NCBI GenBank assembly: GCA_014376765.1 | Contig: JACMQX010000008.1 | Location: forward strand, 1 to 51,299 | Direction: 5' to 3' | Source: Ramlibacter sp. | GTDB taxonomy: Bacteria > Pseudomonadota > Gammaproteobacteria > Burkholderiales > Burkholderiaceae_C | Length of the DNA stretch: 51,299 bases | Position numbers and translations under genes: made by a program | Part shown: piece by piece, positions 26,571 through 34,977 of the stretch | How the letters are laid out: each line of letters starts with the position of its first letter | How positions within the stretch are numbered: the stretch's first letter is position 1 | Notes under the pieces: generated by a model | Databases searched by the model: none | The model's input: the letters and a program-made list of their open reading frames with translations, nothing else | Told to the model about the DNA's origin: nothing

Positions 26571-27694
26571 GCGCCGCATTCCGATTTCACCAACTGGCGC
26601 TCACCGCCGCACTGGCTGCCTGCTTGCCCTGCGCATTCGCGCAGAACCAGGATGCTGCCAAAGTACTCAACCTGTTCCAGGGCTTGATCAAGCCCGCGCA
26701 GCCACTTCAGCCTGTGCAACCTGTGCAGCCGCAGCAACTCAGCACCAACCCGCTGGCCAACATGCTTGGCAATGCAGTGGCGCCGGCAGCCCTGAACACC
26801 ATCATCAACACCAACGCCACTCCCATCCCCAACAACGCGGCCAACCGGGGCGCCGAGCTGATCAGCATGCTGACGCAATCGCTCGAGCAGATCGACGAGC
26901 CGCGCGAGATTGAAATCGGCCGGCAACTCTCGGCCGTGCTGCTGGGCAGCAAGCCGCTGTACCCGGGCATGGCCGTGCAGCGCTACGTCAACCAGCTGGG
27001 CCGCTGGATCAGCCTGCAGTCGTCCCGTCCCGACCTGCCCTGGACCTTTGCCGTGCTGGACGACCCGGGCTTCAACGCCTTCGCAGCGCCCGGCGGTTTT
27101 GTGTACATCACCAGGGGCCTGCTGGACCAGGTGAAAGACGAAAGCGAGCTCGCCGGCATCCTGGCGCATGAGATCAACCACGTCACCGGCAAGCATCACC
27201 TGAAGGCCATGCGCAAGATCGCGCGGGCCGGCTTGTTGACGCAGGCCATAGGCTCAAGGTTGGGCGGCAACAACGAGATCGCAGGCGCCATCTCGTCGCA
27301 AGTGCTTGCGCTGGGCAAAGACCTGTACGCCAAAGGCCTGGACCAGGACGATGAGTTCGAGGCCGACCGCAACGGCGTCGCCCTGGCGGCCCGTTCGGGC
27401 TTTGACCCGTACGGCCTGGTTTCGGTGCTGCTGCAACTGCGCACGGCCGCACCTGACAACCCGATGTTTGCACTGCAGCTGAGCACGCACCCACCATCTC
27501 AGGTGCGGCTGGACCAGATCGAGCAGGCGATGGGGACGCGGCTGGACGCCTTGTCCGGCAAGCCGCCGATCACGGTGGCGCAGCGCATGGAACGCTTGCA
27601 GGCTGCGGCACAGGCCAGTACGGCAGCAGCAGCCCGGCCTGTTGCCGCTCCTGCCGCCCCATCGCGCAAACAGGCGCCGCAGAAAAAGCAGTAG
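26567..27694 (+). CDS. M48-family periplasmic zinc metalloprotease (BepA/LoiP-like)
   Basis: The 375-residue protein has a signal peptide (ALTAALAACLPCAFA). The M48 motif HEINH (201-205) follows ILA, and the third zinc ligand is in DDEFEADRNG (about Glu263). The family segment FNAFAAPGGFVYITRGL is present. It resembles the BepA/LoiP/YcaL group that degrades or assists outer-membrane proteins. BepA-type TPR repeats are not visible. A proline-glutamine stretch (QPLQPVQPVQPQQ) precedes the domain. It overlaps the SH3-domain gene by four bases, so the two may act together at the outer membrane. Confidence 0.9.
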   Translation: MSAAFRFHQLALTAALAACLPCAFAQNQDAAKVLNLFQGLIKPAQPLQPVQPVQPQQLSTNPLANMLGNAVAPAALNTIINTNATPIPNNAANRGAELISMLTQSLEQIDEPREIEIGRQLSAVLLGSKPLYPGMAVQRYVNQLGRWISLQSSRPDLPWTFAVLDDPGFNAFAAPGGFVYITRGLLDQVKDESELAGILAHEINHVTGKHHLKAMRKIARAGLLTQAIGSRLGGNNEIAGAISSQVLALGKDLYAKGLDQDDEFEADRNGVALAARSGFDPYGLVSVLLQLRTAAPDNPMFALQLSTHPPSQVRLDQIEQAMGTRLDALSGKPPITVAQRMERLQAAAQASTAAAARPVAAPAAPSRKQAPQKKQ

Positions 27695-27761
27695 CAACTC
27701 GCGGCTGCGGAGCGACGCTCGGACCCACACATCAATTCAAAACCTGTTCACGAGATGGCCC

Positions 27762-28958
27762 ATGAAAAGTTTGACAGTCACAGGCTCCCCGCACAATTTC
27801 AAACACGTACGCGCTGCCATGCAGCGCCAGGTAGACACGGAGATCCTTGCCGGCGTGTCGTGGGCCATCCTGCGGGGCCAGGACTTGCTGGACGTTCAAT
27901 CTGTGGGTTGGGCAGACAAGGAAAGCCAGGCGCCGCTGCGCACTGACCATATCTTTCGCGCCATGTCCAACACCAAGCTGGTGACGTCCATCGCGGTGAT
28001 GCTGCTATGGGAAGAGGGCCGATTCCAGCTGGATGACCCTGTTGCCAGGTTCATCCCCCAGCTTGCCAACCTGCAGGTGCTCAAGCCCGGCGCGACGCGC
28101 CTGGACGATACCGAGCCGGCCCGCAGCCCGATCACCATCCTTCAACTGCTCACCCACAGCTCGGGCTTGAGCTACGGTCTCCTGGATCCGGGCAGCCTGC
28201 TGTTCAAGGCGTACAACGAACGGGGCGTGCTCAATACCAGCCAGCCCCTGCCGAACATGATCGAGGTACTGGCCAGCTTGCCGCTGATGTTCCAGCCCGG
28301 CACCTCCTGGGAATATTCGGTCGCCACCGACGTGCTCGGTTATCTGGTTGAAGTCGTCACTGGCCAGGGGCTGGACCAATTTTTCCAGTCACGCATTTTT
28401 GAACCGCTGGGGATGGTGGACACCGCCTTCAGCTTGCCCGCAGACAAGCTGGACCGGTTGACGACCTGCTACATGGGCGCTGACCTGACGGACCCGACCA
28501 AGCCGGGGTTGAGCGCCACCAAAATGGCGTGGGTGGGCGACTTTCGCAAGCCCATGCCGATGAAACTGGGCGGCGGCGGCCTGGCAACGACGCTGCCCGA
28601 CATGGTGGCGTTGATGCGCAGCCTGCTGCCTGGCGGCAAATCAGTCCTGAAGCCGGCCACGCTGGCCATGATGATGACCAACCAGTTGCCAGAAGGCCGG
28701 AACATCCAGTTCGCCAGGTTCGGCGAAATCCAGGGCAAGGGCTATGGGCTGGGCGGCGCCGTCACGGTCCGGGCATCGGCCATTGATCCGCCTGCATCCA
28801 CGGGTGAATTCCAGTGGGGCGGCCTGGCTGGAACGCACTGGTGGGTATCGCCGCAAACCGGCTTGGCAGGTGTACTCATGACGCAGCGCTTCATGGGCTT
28901 CTGGAACCCGTTTTCATTTGAGTTCAAGCACCTGGCGTACCGAGCTGCCGGCCACTAG
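27762..28958 (+). CDS. Beta-lactamase-fold serine hydrolase (family VIII esterase/class C-like)
   Basis: The 398-residue protein, starting MKSLTVTGSPHNFKHVRAAM, has the SxxK motif S69-N-T-K72 and the second-box tyrosine in WEYSVATDVLGYL (Tyr185). WGGLAGTHWW stands at the third KTG-like position. This is the pattern of EstB-type esterases and class C beta-lactamase relatives, here without a signal peptide, so probably cytoplasmic. YSV rather than YxN suggests an esterase or lactonase rather than an antibiotic-hydrolysing enzyme. It is convergent with the gamma-glutamyltransferase gene (22-bp gap). Confidence 0.85.
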   Translation: MKSLTVTGSPHNFKHVRAAMQRQVDTEILAGVSWAILRGQDLLDVQSVGWADKESQAPLRTDHIFRAMSNTKLVTSIAVMLLWEEGRFQLDDPVARFIPQLANLQVLKPGATRLDDTEPARSPITILQLLTHSSGLSYGLLDPGSLLFKAYNERGVLNTSQPLPNMIEVLASLPLMFQPGTSWEYSVATDVLGYLVEVVTGQGLDQFFQSRIFEPLGMVDTAFSLPADKLDRLTTCYMGADLTDPTKPGLSATKMAWVGDFRKPMPMKLGGGGLATTLPDMVALMRSLLPGGKSVLKPATLAMMMTNQLPEGRNIQFARFGEIQGKGYGLGGAVTVRASAIDPPASTGEFQWGGLAGTHWWVSPQTGLAGVLMTQRFMGFWNPFSFEFKHLAYRAAGH

Positions 28959-28980
28959 CTGGCTTTGGTCCTTATAAGCC

Positions 28981-30591
28981 TCAGAACCCGACAGCCTGCC
29001 CGTCACGCCGCGAGTCACTGGCTGCGACGTAACCTTCTACCTTCGGGTTGCCCGCACGCCAGATGAATTGGCCGGCGCCGAAGTCCTGGTAGGAGTCGTT
29101 GATCACTTCCATGGTGTGCCCACGGTCGGCCAGGCCTTGCACCAGGCCCTTGTCCATTGCCGCTTCCACATTGATCTCCAGCCCTGCATTGAAACGCCAG
29201 CGCGGCGCATCGCAGGCCACCTGAGGGCTTTGTTTGTAATCAAGCATGCGCACCAGCGTTTGCAAATGGCCCTGCGGCTGCATGTTGCCGCCCATCACAC
29301 CATGGCTCATGACCGGCTGGCCGTCTTTGGTCAGGAAGGCCGGGATGATGGTGTGGAAGGGCCGCTTGCCCGGTGCCACGATGTTGGGGCTGCCATCGTT
29401 CAAGCTGAAGCCGTGACCACGGTTTTGCAGGCTGACACCAAATTCCGGCTCCACGCAACCGGAGCCAAAGCCCATGTAGTTGCTCTGGATGAAGCTCACC
29501 ATCATGCCGTTCTCATCGGCTGCGGTGAGGTAGATGGTGCCGCCCTTGACCGGGTTGCCCGCCTTGAAGTCCTGCGCCTTTTTCATGTCGATGAGCTTGG
29601 CGCGGGAGGTCAGATAGGCGTCGTCCAGCATCTGCTCGGGCGTGACCGACATCGACGATCCCTCGGCCACGTATTTATAGACGTCGGCGAAAGCCAGCTT
29701 CATCGCCTCGATCTGCAGATGTTGCGAGTCGACCGAGTCCACTGGCAGTGACGCCATGTCGAACTTGTCCACAATGCCCAGCGCGATCAGCGCCGCGATG
29801 CCCTGGCCGTTCGGCGGGATCTCGTGCATGGTGTAGCCGCGGTAGTTCTTGGAGATGGGCTTGACCCATTCCGGCTTGTAAGCCGCCATGTCAGCTGCGG
29901 TGAGGCTGCCGCCGTTCTGACTGGAAAAGCGCTCCAGCGCGGCTGCGATCTCGCCGCGGTAAAAAGACTCGCCCTTGGTCGCAGCAATGGCACGCAGGCC
30001 GCGTGCTGCTGCCTTGAACTGGAACAGCTCCCCCACATTCGGCGCACGCCCCCAAGGCAAGAAGCCCTGCGCAAAACCTGGCTGGCTCTTTAGCTCGTCA
30101 GTGGCGGCGGCCCACTTCTGCTGAATCACTGTCGGCAGCAAGTAGCCGCGCTCTGCAATCTCGATGGCCGGCTCAAGCAGGTCGGCAAAAGGCAGCTTGC
30201 CAAAGCGCTCGCTCAAAGACACCCATGCACCCACAGCGCCTGGCACCGTCGCCGAGTCCAGGCCCCGCTTGGGTGGCGTGCTTTCCGCGCCGTATTTCTG
30301 CTTGAAGTACCCCGGCGTCCAGGCCTTGGGCGACGGGCCCGAGGCGTTCAGGCCATGCAGTTCCTTGCCGTCCCAGAGGATGCAGAACGCATCGCTGCCC
30401 AGCCCATTGCTCACCGGCTCGCAGATGGTCATGGCGGCCGCTGCGGCAATGGCCGCATCAACCGCGTTGCCGCCCTTGAGCATCATGCGCAGGCCGGCTT
30501 GCGCGGCCAAAGGGTGGGAGGTCGACACCACGTTGCGTGCGAACAGCGGGATGCGGGTGGACGTATAGGGGTTGTCGAAGTTGAAGTTCAT
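28981..30591 (-). CDS. ggt: Gamma-glutamyltransferase family protein
   Basis: This 536-residue Ntn-hydrolase of the GGT family (gamma-glutamyl transpeptidase or acylase) shows the N-terminal block GGNAVDAAIAAAAAM and the glycine-rich NGLGSDAFCILWDG. The processing site is KGGTIYLTAADENG, where Thr352 would become the catalytic N-terminal threonine of the small subunit. NMQPQGHLQ follows near the C-terminus. No signal peptide is seen, unlike classical periplasmic GGT, so this may be a cytoplasmic acylase-type member. The substrate is not assigned. It is divergent from the XRE regulator gene with 57 bp between starts, suggesting possible shared control. Confidence 0.9.
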   Translation of the reverse strand: MNFNFDNPYTSTRIPLFARNVVSTSHPLAAQAGLRMMLKGGNAVDAAIAAAAAMTICEPVSNGLGSDAFCILWDGKELHGLNASGPSPKAWTPGYFKQKYGAESTPPKRGLDSATVPGAVGAWVSLSERFGKLPFADLLEPAIEIAERGYLLPTVIQQKWAAATDELKSQPGFAQGFLPWGRAPNVGELFQFKAAARGLRAIAATKGESFYRGEIAAALERFSSQNGGSLTAADMAAYKPEWVKPISKNYRGYTMHEIPPNGQGIAALIALGIVDKFDMASLPVDSVDSQHLQIEAMKLAFADVYKYVAEGSSMSVTPEQMLDDAYLTSRAKLIDMKKAQDFKAGNPVKGGTIYLTAADENGMMVSFIQSNYMGFGSGCVEPEFGVSLQNRGHGFSLNDGSPNIVAPGKRPFHTIIPAFLTKDGQPVMSHGVMGGNMQPQGHLQTLVRMLDYKQSPQVACDAPRWRFNAGLEINVEAAMDKGLVQGLADRGHTMEVINDSYQDFGAGQFIWRAGNPKVEGYVAASDSRRDGQAVGF

Positions 30592-30648
30592 GGCTCATTA
30601 TCGAACGTATCATTGCCGCGTGCAGGCGCAGAACATCCCGGAGGAAAC

Positions 30649-31392
30649 ATGGCCGATACCTCGCTGTTGATCGACGTGATCAAGCTCGAACTCAAGGCGC
30701 AGAGCAAGACCTATGCCGATGTCGCCGCGTCGCTGGACATGAGCGAGTCCAGCGTCAAGCGCATGTTCAGCCGCAAGGAAATGCCGCTGACCCGTGTGGA
30801 CGACATTTGCCGCATCCTCAACACCGATTTTGCCGAGCTGTCGCGCCGCGTCACGCTGGCCACACCCCTCATGAGCGAGCTGACGTACGAGCAGGAAGTG
30901 GCCGTCAGCCGCGACCCCAAGCTGCTGTTGACCGCGATCTGTGTGCTCAGTTACTGGACGCTGGAGCAGATGGTGCAGACCTATGACATCACCGAGGCGG
31001 AATGCACCGCCAAGCTGGTGCAGCTGGACCGGCTGGGCGTGATCGAGCTCAAACCACTCAACCGCTACCGGCTCAAGGTCGCCAAGACCTTCAAATGGCG
31101 CGGCGACGGGCCGATCCGCCAGTATTTCCTCACCCACATCGTGGGCGAGTATTTTGGCGGCCGTTTTGACCGCGAAGGCGAGACCCTGCTCATGGTCCAC
31201 GGCAGCATCAACAAGGCTGTGGCGCCGAATTTTGTGGAGCGGCTCACCAGGCTAGGCCAGGACTTTTCACAGCAGCACCTGGCCGACCAGAAGATGGACG
31301 CCAGGCACCGCGACGGCTTCACGATGATTGTGGGATTCAGGCGCTGGGAGTTCTCTGCGTTTACCGGACTCAGGCGAGAGCAAGTCGCTTGA
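30649..31392 (+). CDS. XRE-type helix-turn-helix transcriptional regulator
   Basis: This 247-residue protein has an N-terminal Cro/CI-type HTH (about 16-60: KTYADVAASLDMSESSVKRM) and a C-terminal region of about 180 residues with no named domain. That region contains a short MarR/winged-type segment (ECTAKLVQLDRLGVIELKPL). The ATG at 30649 is preceded by GGAGG 5 nt away and agrees with the family N-terminus. It is divergent from ggt and may control it. No ligand is assigned. Confidence 0.87.
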   Translation: MADTSLLIDVIKLELKAQSKTYADVAASLDMSESSVKRMFSRKEMPLTRVDDICRILNTDFAELSRRVTLATPLMSELTYEQEVAVSRDPKLLLTAICVLSYWTLEQMVQTYDITEAECTAKLVQLDRLGVIELKPLNRYRLKVAKTFKWRGDGPIRQYFLTHIVGEYFGGRFDREGETLLMVHGSINKAVAPNFVERLTRLGQDFSQQHLADQKMDARHRDGFTMIVGFRRWEFSAFTGLRREQVA

Positions 31393-31419
31393 CGGTCAGA
31401 AGCGGAACCATGCAGGAAT

Positions 31420-31493
31420 GCGTGGATCCGGCTTCGCCGGCCCGCTGCATTGCCCCCCAGTGGGCCGGGCGGCGAAGCCGCTTCGGGGGCGTC
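31420..31493 (+). repeat. Dispersed multi-hairpin repeat, copy B
   Basis: About 74 bp with the same order of motifs as copy A: GCGTGGATCCGGCTTCGCCG, then CTGCATTGCCCCCCAGTGGG, then GGCGAAGCC, then CGGGGGCGTC. It fills the convergent gap between the XRE gene and the Bug receptor gene, ending 2 bp before the latter's stop. Its end runs into a short T-run (CTTTTATT), so it may also act as a plus-strand terminator. Confidence 0.8.
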
Positions 31494-31495
31494 TT

Positions 31496-32467
31496 TTATT
31501 CTGCCGTGATCTTGCGCTCCGCAATGATCTTCTTCCACTTGGCGTAATCGCCCGCCAGCATCTGGGTGAACTGCTGCGGCGAGCCGCCCACGGGCTCAAT
31601 CCCCAAGCGGCCCAGCTTGTCTTTTACATCCGGCTCGGCAAGCGCCTGGTTGGCAGCGGTGTTCACCTTGGCCAGGATGTCTGCAGGCAAGCCCTTGGGC
31701 CCGTACAAACCAAACCAGGTGTTGGATTCAAAGCCGGGCAGCAGCTCGGCAATCGCAGGCAGGTCAGGCGCCATCGAGGTGCGTTTGGCAGAAGTGACGC
31801 CCAGCGCGCGCAAACGGCCGTCGCGCACATGCGGCAAGCCGGTGGGCAGGGAGTCGAACAGCACGTCCACCTTGCCCGACACCAGGTCGGGGATGGCCAA
31901 CGCGGTGCCCTTGTACGGAATGTGCACGAGGAACACCCCCGCCTGCGCCTTGAACAGCTCGGCAGTGAGCTGCACGATGGTGCCGTTGCCGCTGGATGCG
32001 TAGTTGAGCTTGCCCGGATTCTTGCGCGCGTAGTCGATCCACTCCCTGAGCGTTTTGGCTGGCGAGTTGTTGGGCACCAGCATGATGTTCGGCGCATTGC
32101 CAACGTGGCAGATCGGCACAAAATCCTGCACCGCGTCATACGGCATCTTGGGGTTGAGGTTGGGGCCGATGGTGTGCGTGCTGGAGGTGGCCAGCAGCAG
32201 CGTGTAACCGTCAGCGGGCGCCTTGGCCACCTGGTCAGAGCCGATGGTGCCGCCGGCGCCGGGCCGGTTTTCCACCACCAGCGAGCTGCCTAGTTTTTCG
32301 CCCAGCTTCTGCGACAGCACCCGCGCGAACAGGTCGGTTGCACCAGCCGCAGGGAACGGCACGATGAGCCTCACGGGTCTGTTGGGATAGGGGCCGGACT
32401 GCGCAAGGACACCAGTGGATGCAAGGCCTGAAAGCCCCGCGTTGATGATGAGTTGGCGGCGCTTCAT
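31496..32467 (-). CDS. Bug/TctC-family periplasmic solute-binding receptor
   Basis: This 323-residue protein has a signal peptide (INAGLSGLASTGVLAQ) and the Bug fold. Its segments are RPVRLIVPFPAAGATDLFAR, VVENRPGAGGTIGS and ADGYTLLLATSSTHTI, with a C-terminal AGDYAKWKKII. Bug proteins feed the tripartite tricarboxylate transporters or sense solutes. The TctA/TctB genes of this window lie about 2.5 kb upstream on the same strand but are separated by unrelated genes, so a functional link is possible but not shown. Such receptors are very numerous in Burkholderiales. The ligand is unknown. Confidence 0.92.
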   Translation of the reverse strand: MKRRQLIINAGLSGLASTGVLAQSGPYPNRPVRLIVPFPAAGATDLFARVLSQKLGEKLGSSLVVENRPGAGGTIGSDQVAKAPADGYTLLLATSSTHTIGPNLNPKMPYDAVQDFVPICHVGNAPNIMLVPNNSPAKTLREWIDYARKNPGKLNYASSGNGTIVQLTAELFKAQAGVFLVHIPYKGTALAIPDLVSGKVDVLFDSLPTGLPHVRDGRLRALGVTSAKRTSMAPDLPAIAELLPGFESNTWFGLYGPKGLPADILAKVNTAANQALAEPDVKDKLGRLGIEPVGGSPQQFTQMLAGDYAKWKKIIAERKITAE

Positions 32468-32480
32468 GGCCGATATTTTG

Positions 32481-33776
32481 TCAGGCTTTCATAACCTTGT
32501 TGTGCAGCCGCCTGAGCGAGAACCACACCCCGCACACGACGACGGGTATGGCCAGTGCGGCTGTAGTCTCGGGGCTGAGCGGCCAGCCCGCGTGATTGGC
32601 TGCCTTGGCCAAATAGTGCACCAGGCCAGCTATGTAGTAGGTAATGGCCACGACCGACAGACCCTCCACCGTGGACTGCAGCTGCAGCTGCAAACCCTGG
32701 CGGTGATTCATCGCGCCGAGCAGCGCCTGGCTGCTTTGCTGCTGCTCAATCTCGACGCGCGTGCGCAGCAGGTTGCTCATGCGCGAGACCCGTTGCGACA
32801 GCGCGTCCTGCCGCCGTGTGGCCCATTCGCAGGTACTGCGCGCAGGGCTCAGGCGGCGGGTCATGAACTCGCCGATGGTCTGCATGCCGGCGAGGCGCGA
32901 CTCCGCAATGTCCGCAATGCGCTTGTCCACCAGCTCGAAGTACGCAGCGCTGGCGGAAAAGCGCGAGTGCGTCGCAGCGTACTGGCTCTCCACCTGGCCT
33001 GCCAGCCGCGTGAGGCGGTCCAGCAGTTGCGGCTCGTCGTGCCGCGCCGCCATGCGGATGGATTCAGCCAGCCCGGCCAGCTCACGCTCGGCAAAGCCCA
33101 GCACGGCCGAGGCTTCGCGGGCCGCTGGCAGGCCCAGCAAGGCGGCCATGCGGTAGGTCTCGATTTCCATCAATTGCTGCACGAGCCGCCCCAGCCGGCG
33201 CGGCGCGACACTGCTGGCCAGCAGCACCATGCGAGAGAACCCGTCTGCGTGGATCGCAAAGTCGGTGTGGACCTCGCCATAGCCGTCGGCAATGGTGGAG
33301 GCGACCATCGTGTCTTCGTTCAGCACATGCTTGACCAGTGAATAGTCGTTGCCCATCGTGTGCGCGCCCAGCACCCACAGGTGCAGGGACACCAGGCTTT
33401 CACCCGGCAGGCTGGCCAGCCATTCCTGGGGCACCACGTCGCTGGCGCCGCCCGGCTCGCGCTCGCCAAAGCCGGTAGGGTCCAACGGGCGCGAGAAGGT
33501 CCAGCTCACAAACTCGGTGTGCAGTTCCCAACGCAGCCGGAAAGCGCCCAGGTCCATGCGAATGTGGATGGAGTGAGCGTCGGGTGCGGGCAGATGGTGG
33601 CCCTGCAGCAGCGCGGCCAGATGCGCGCGGCTGGCCTCGCGCTGGCTGGCATCGCAGGCCATGACGACATGCGACAGCGCCATGGGCGCTGTCAAAGCCT
33701 CAGGCGGACGGGCGTGAATTTCATTGTGCAGCGCGACCCTTTGGGGGTGCTGCCGCAGATAAGGACTGGCTTGCAT
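32481..33776 (-). CDS. DUF3422 family membrane protein
   Basis: The 431-residue protein starts MQASPYLRQHPQRVALHNEI. It has long charged helical regions (about 200-370, rich in Arg, Glu and Ala) and two C-terminal membrane helices (GLSVVAITYYIAGLVHYL and TTAALAIPVVVCGVWFSL). This matches the DUF3422 family of inner-membrane proteins with a cytoplasmic helical domain; its function is not established. The Bug receptor gene lies 13 bp downstream, so they may be cotranscribed. Copy C of the hairpin repeat lies just upstream of its start. Confidence 0.88.
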   Translation of the reverse strand: MQASPYLRQHPQRVALHNEIHARPPEALTAPMALSHVVMACDASQREASRAHLAALLQGHHLPAPDAHSIHIRMDLGAFRLRWELHTEFVSWTFSRPLDPTGFGEREPGGASDVVPQEWLASLPGESLVSLHLWVLGAHTMGNDYSLVKHVLNEDTMVASTIADGYGEVHTDFAIHADGFSRMVLLASSVAPRRLGRLVQQLMEIETYRMAALLGLPAAREASAVLGFAERELAGLAESIRMAARHDEPQLLDRLTRLAGQVESQYAATHSRFSASAAYFELVDKRIADIAESRLAGMQTIGEFMTRRLSPARSTCEWATRRQDALSQRVSRMSNLLRTRVEIEQQQSSQALLGAMNHRQGLQLQLQSTVEGLSVVAITYYIAGLVHYLAKAANHAGWPLSPETTAALAIPVVVCGVWFSLRRLHNKVMKA

Positions 33777-33813
33777 AAAGGCATCTTAAACGCCCCCCGT
33801 CCGGCGGATATAG

Positions 33814-33895
33814 GACGCCCCCCGATGCGCCTTTGGCGCCTCCCCCCCACTGGGGGGCAATGCAGTGGACCGGCGCAGCCGGATCCACGCATTCT
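33814..33895 (-). repeat. Dispersed multi-hairpin repeat, copy C (inverted)
   Basis: About 82 bp. Its reverse complement reads, in order, GAATGCGTGGATCCGGC, then a CCGG hairpin, then CTGCATTGCCCCCCAGTGGG, a GCGCC/GGCGC arm and GGGGGGCGTCC, matching copy B closely. It sits between the small gene at 33928 and the DUF3422 start. A nearby direct duplicate of ACGCCCCCC (33790-33798) may be a leftover of the same element. Confidence 0.8.
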
Positions 33896-33927
33896 GGGAT
33901 AGAGCTTTGCGCGCCGGGGGCGTTTCC

Positions 33928-34152
33928 TTACTCGTCGCGGACGAAAAGCGCCATGAAGGTGTCGCACTCCGCTGCCAATGCTGCGCTGCCGGAGGTGTGC
34001 TGGGCCTCGCCGTGCATGGCTGTGGTCAGCGCTGGCGAACCTGACCTGATGGTGGTCTCTGCTGGAATCTTGGCGCTGAGAGCGGCGGGCACCGCGGCAG
34101 AGTTGGAGGGACGCACGGCCGGGAGGCTGATTGCTGGCGGAATGAATGACAC
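33928..34152 (-). CDS. Small Ser/Ala/Pro-rich protein downstream of a type III chaperone (hypothetical)
   Basis: A 74-residue open frame with a GTG start and a well-placed GAAGGA site 6 nt upstream. It begins 35 bp after the CesT-family gene on the same strand. The N-terminal 60 residues are rich in Ser, Ala, Pro and Thr with few acidic residues, and the C-terminus ends ECDTFMALFVRDE. That composition is like a type III secretion signal or disordered segment. No family is recognised. The placement suggests a chaperone-partner pair. It could also be a chance frame, but the ribosome site and spacing argue for a real gene. Confidence 0.55.
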   Translation of the reverse strand: MSFIPPAISLPAVRPSNSAAVPAALSAKIPAETTIRSGSPALTTAMHGEAQHTSGSAALAAECDTFMALFVRDE

Positions 34153-34187
34153 GGCAAGTCCTTCAGTGTTGGAGGCGGGCCGGCGGC

Positions 34188-34652
34188 TCAGGCCAGACGG
34201 GCAAAACGAAGTTCACCGCTGGAGGCGTTGGCTGCGCTGTCCAGAAAGTAGTCGCGTGACCAACGCGCCACATGGTCGGAGAACTTGTTGAGGAAGGTAT
34301 GCACGCCGGGCACATGCAACTGCGACAGCGGCGTCATGCGGTGCAGAAAAATCTCGCCCGTCTCGGGCATCTGGACAAAAGCGCCTCCGCCCTTTTGCAT
34401 CATCAGGAAGTTGGCATTCATCAGGTTGGCCATGACCTCGGCCGCCTTATCGCTGGGCGGCGCGCCGAATTTCACCAGCATCGACATGTTTTCCGAGCGG
34501 TGTGACCTGCGCTCGATGAAGCTGAACTCGGTGCCCTTGTGCGTGATGGTGAAGGCGCGGCGGCCTTCGTCATCACAGGTCAGCGACGGGAGTTCCAGGT
34601 TGAGCAACTCACAAAGCTGGATGGAAAAATCGTCAAAATCTGCTGCGGCCAT
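34188..34652 (-). CDS. CesT/Tir-family type III secretion chaperone (orphan)
   Basis: This 154-residue acidic alpha/beta protein starts MAAADFDDFSIQLCELLNLE. It shows the CesT-family outline: an N-terminal helix, then beta strands (RRAFTITHKGTEFSFIER), a middle helix (EVMANLMNANFLMMQKGGG) and a strand pair (GGAFVQMPETGEIFLHRM). Such proteins form dimers and bind a non-globular segment of a secreted effector. No type III secretion machinery is encoded in the window. The small GTG-start gene downstream is its best partner candidate. Two dyads lie upstream of its start. Confidence 0.8.
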   Translation of the reverse strand: MAAADFDDFSIQLCELLNLELPSLTCDDEGRRAFTITHKGTEFSFIERRSHRSENMSMLVKFGAPPSDKAAEVMANLMNANFLMMQKGGGAFVQMPETGEIFLHRMTPLSQLHVPGVHTFLNKFSDHVARWSRDYFLDSAANASSGELRFARLA

Positions 34653-34668
34653 GAACTGCGCCCCTTGA

Positions 34669-34691
34669 TGTGAAGACCTGATTTCTTCACA
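34669..34691. promoter_or_regulatory. Perfect 8-bp dyad upstream of the CesT-type gene
   Basis: TGTGAAGA (34669-34676) and TCTTCACA (34684-34691) flank a 7-bp spacer, 17-39 bp upstream of the chaperone start. The symmetry resembles an operator for a dimeric regulator; it could instead be an RNA hairpin in the leader. Confidence 0.5.
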
Positions 34692-34716
34692 CAGCAGACC
34701 GCAGCGCCATCATCCT

Positions 34717-34734
34717 TTAGTCTTGCTTGACTAA
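34717..34734. promoter_or_regulatory. Second dyad upstream of the CesT-type gene
   Basis: TTAGTC (34717-34722) and GACTAA (34729-34734) flank a 6-bp spacer, about 65-80 bp upstream of the start. Together with the first dyad it suggests a two-site control region. The rest of the 325-bp gap 34653-34977 holds no gene I can support. Confidence 0.4.
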
Positions 34735-34977
34735 CCCTGATTCATCGCGCCAATCACCAGGCAGCAGCAGCAGCACACATGGGCAAGCGAGATGCAAATA
34801 TCGCCAGACCGGAACCAACGTTCCGAGGTCACCGTGTGATCGTGATGACGGATGCTGAATTCGCGAAAGGTTCACCCTGGCCGCTGCTGCACACCGTTCC
34901 AAAGCAGCAACGATGGCTGGAGCGCGTGGTTTCCCTGGGGCGTGCACAGGTCCTCCAACGCAAATGCATCTTCACTC

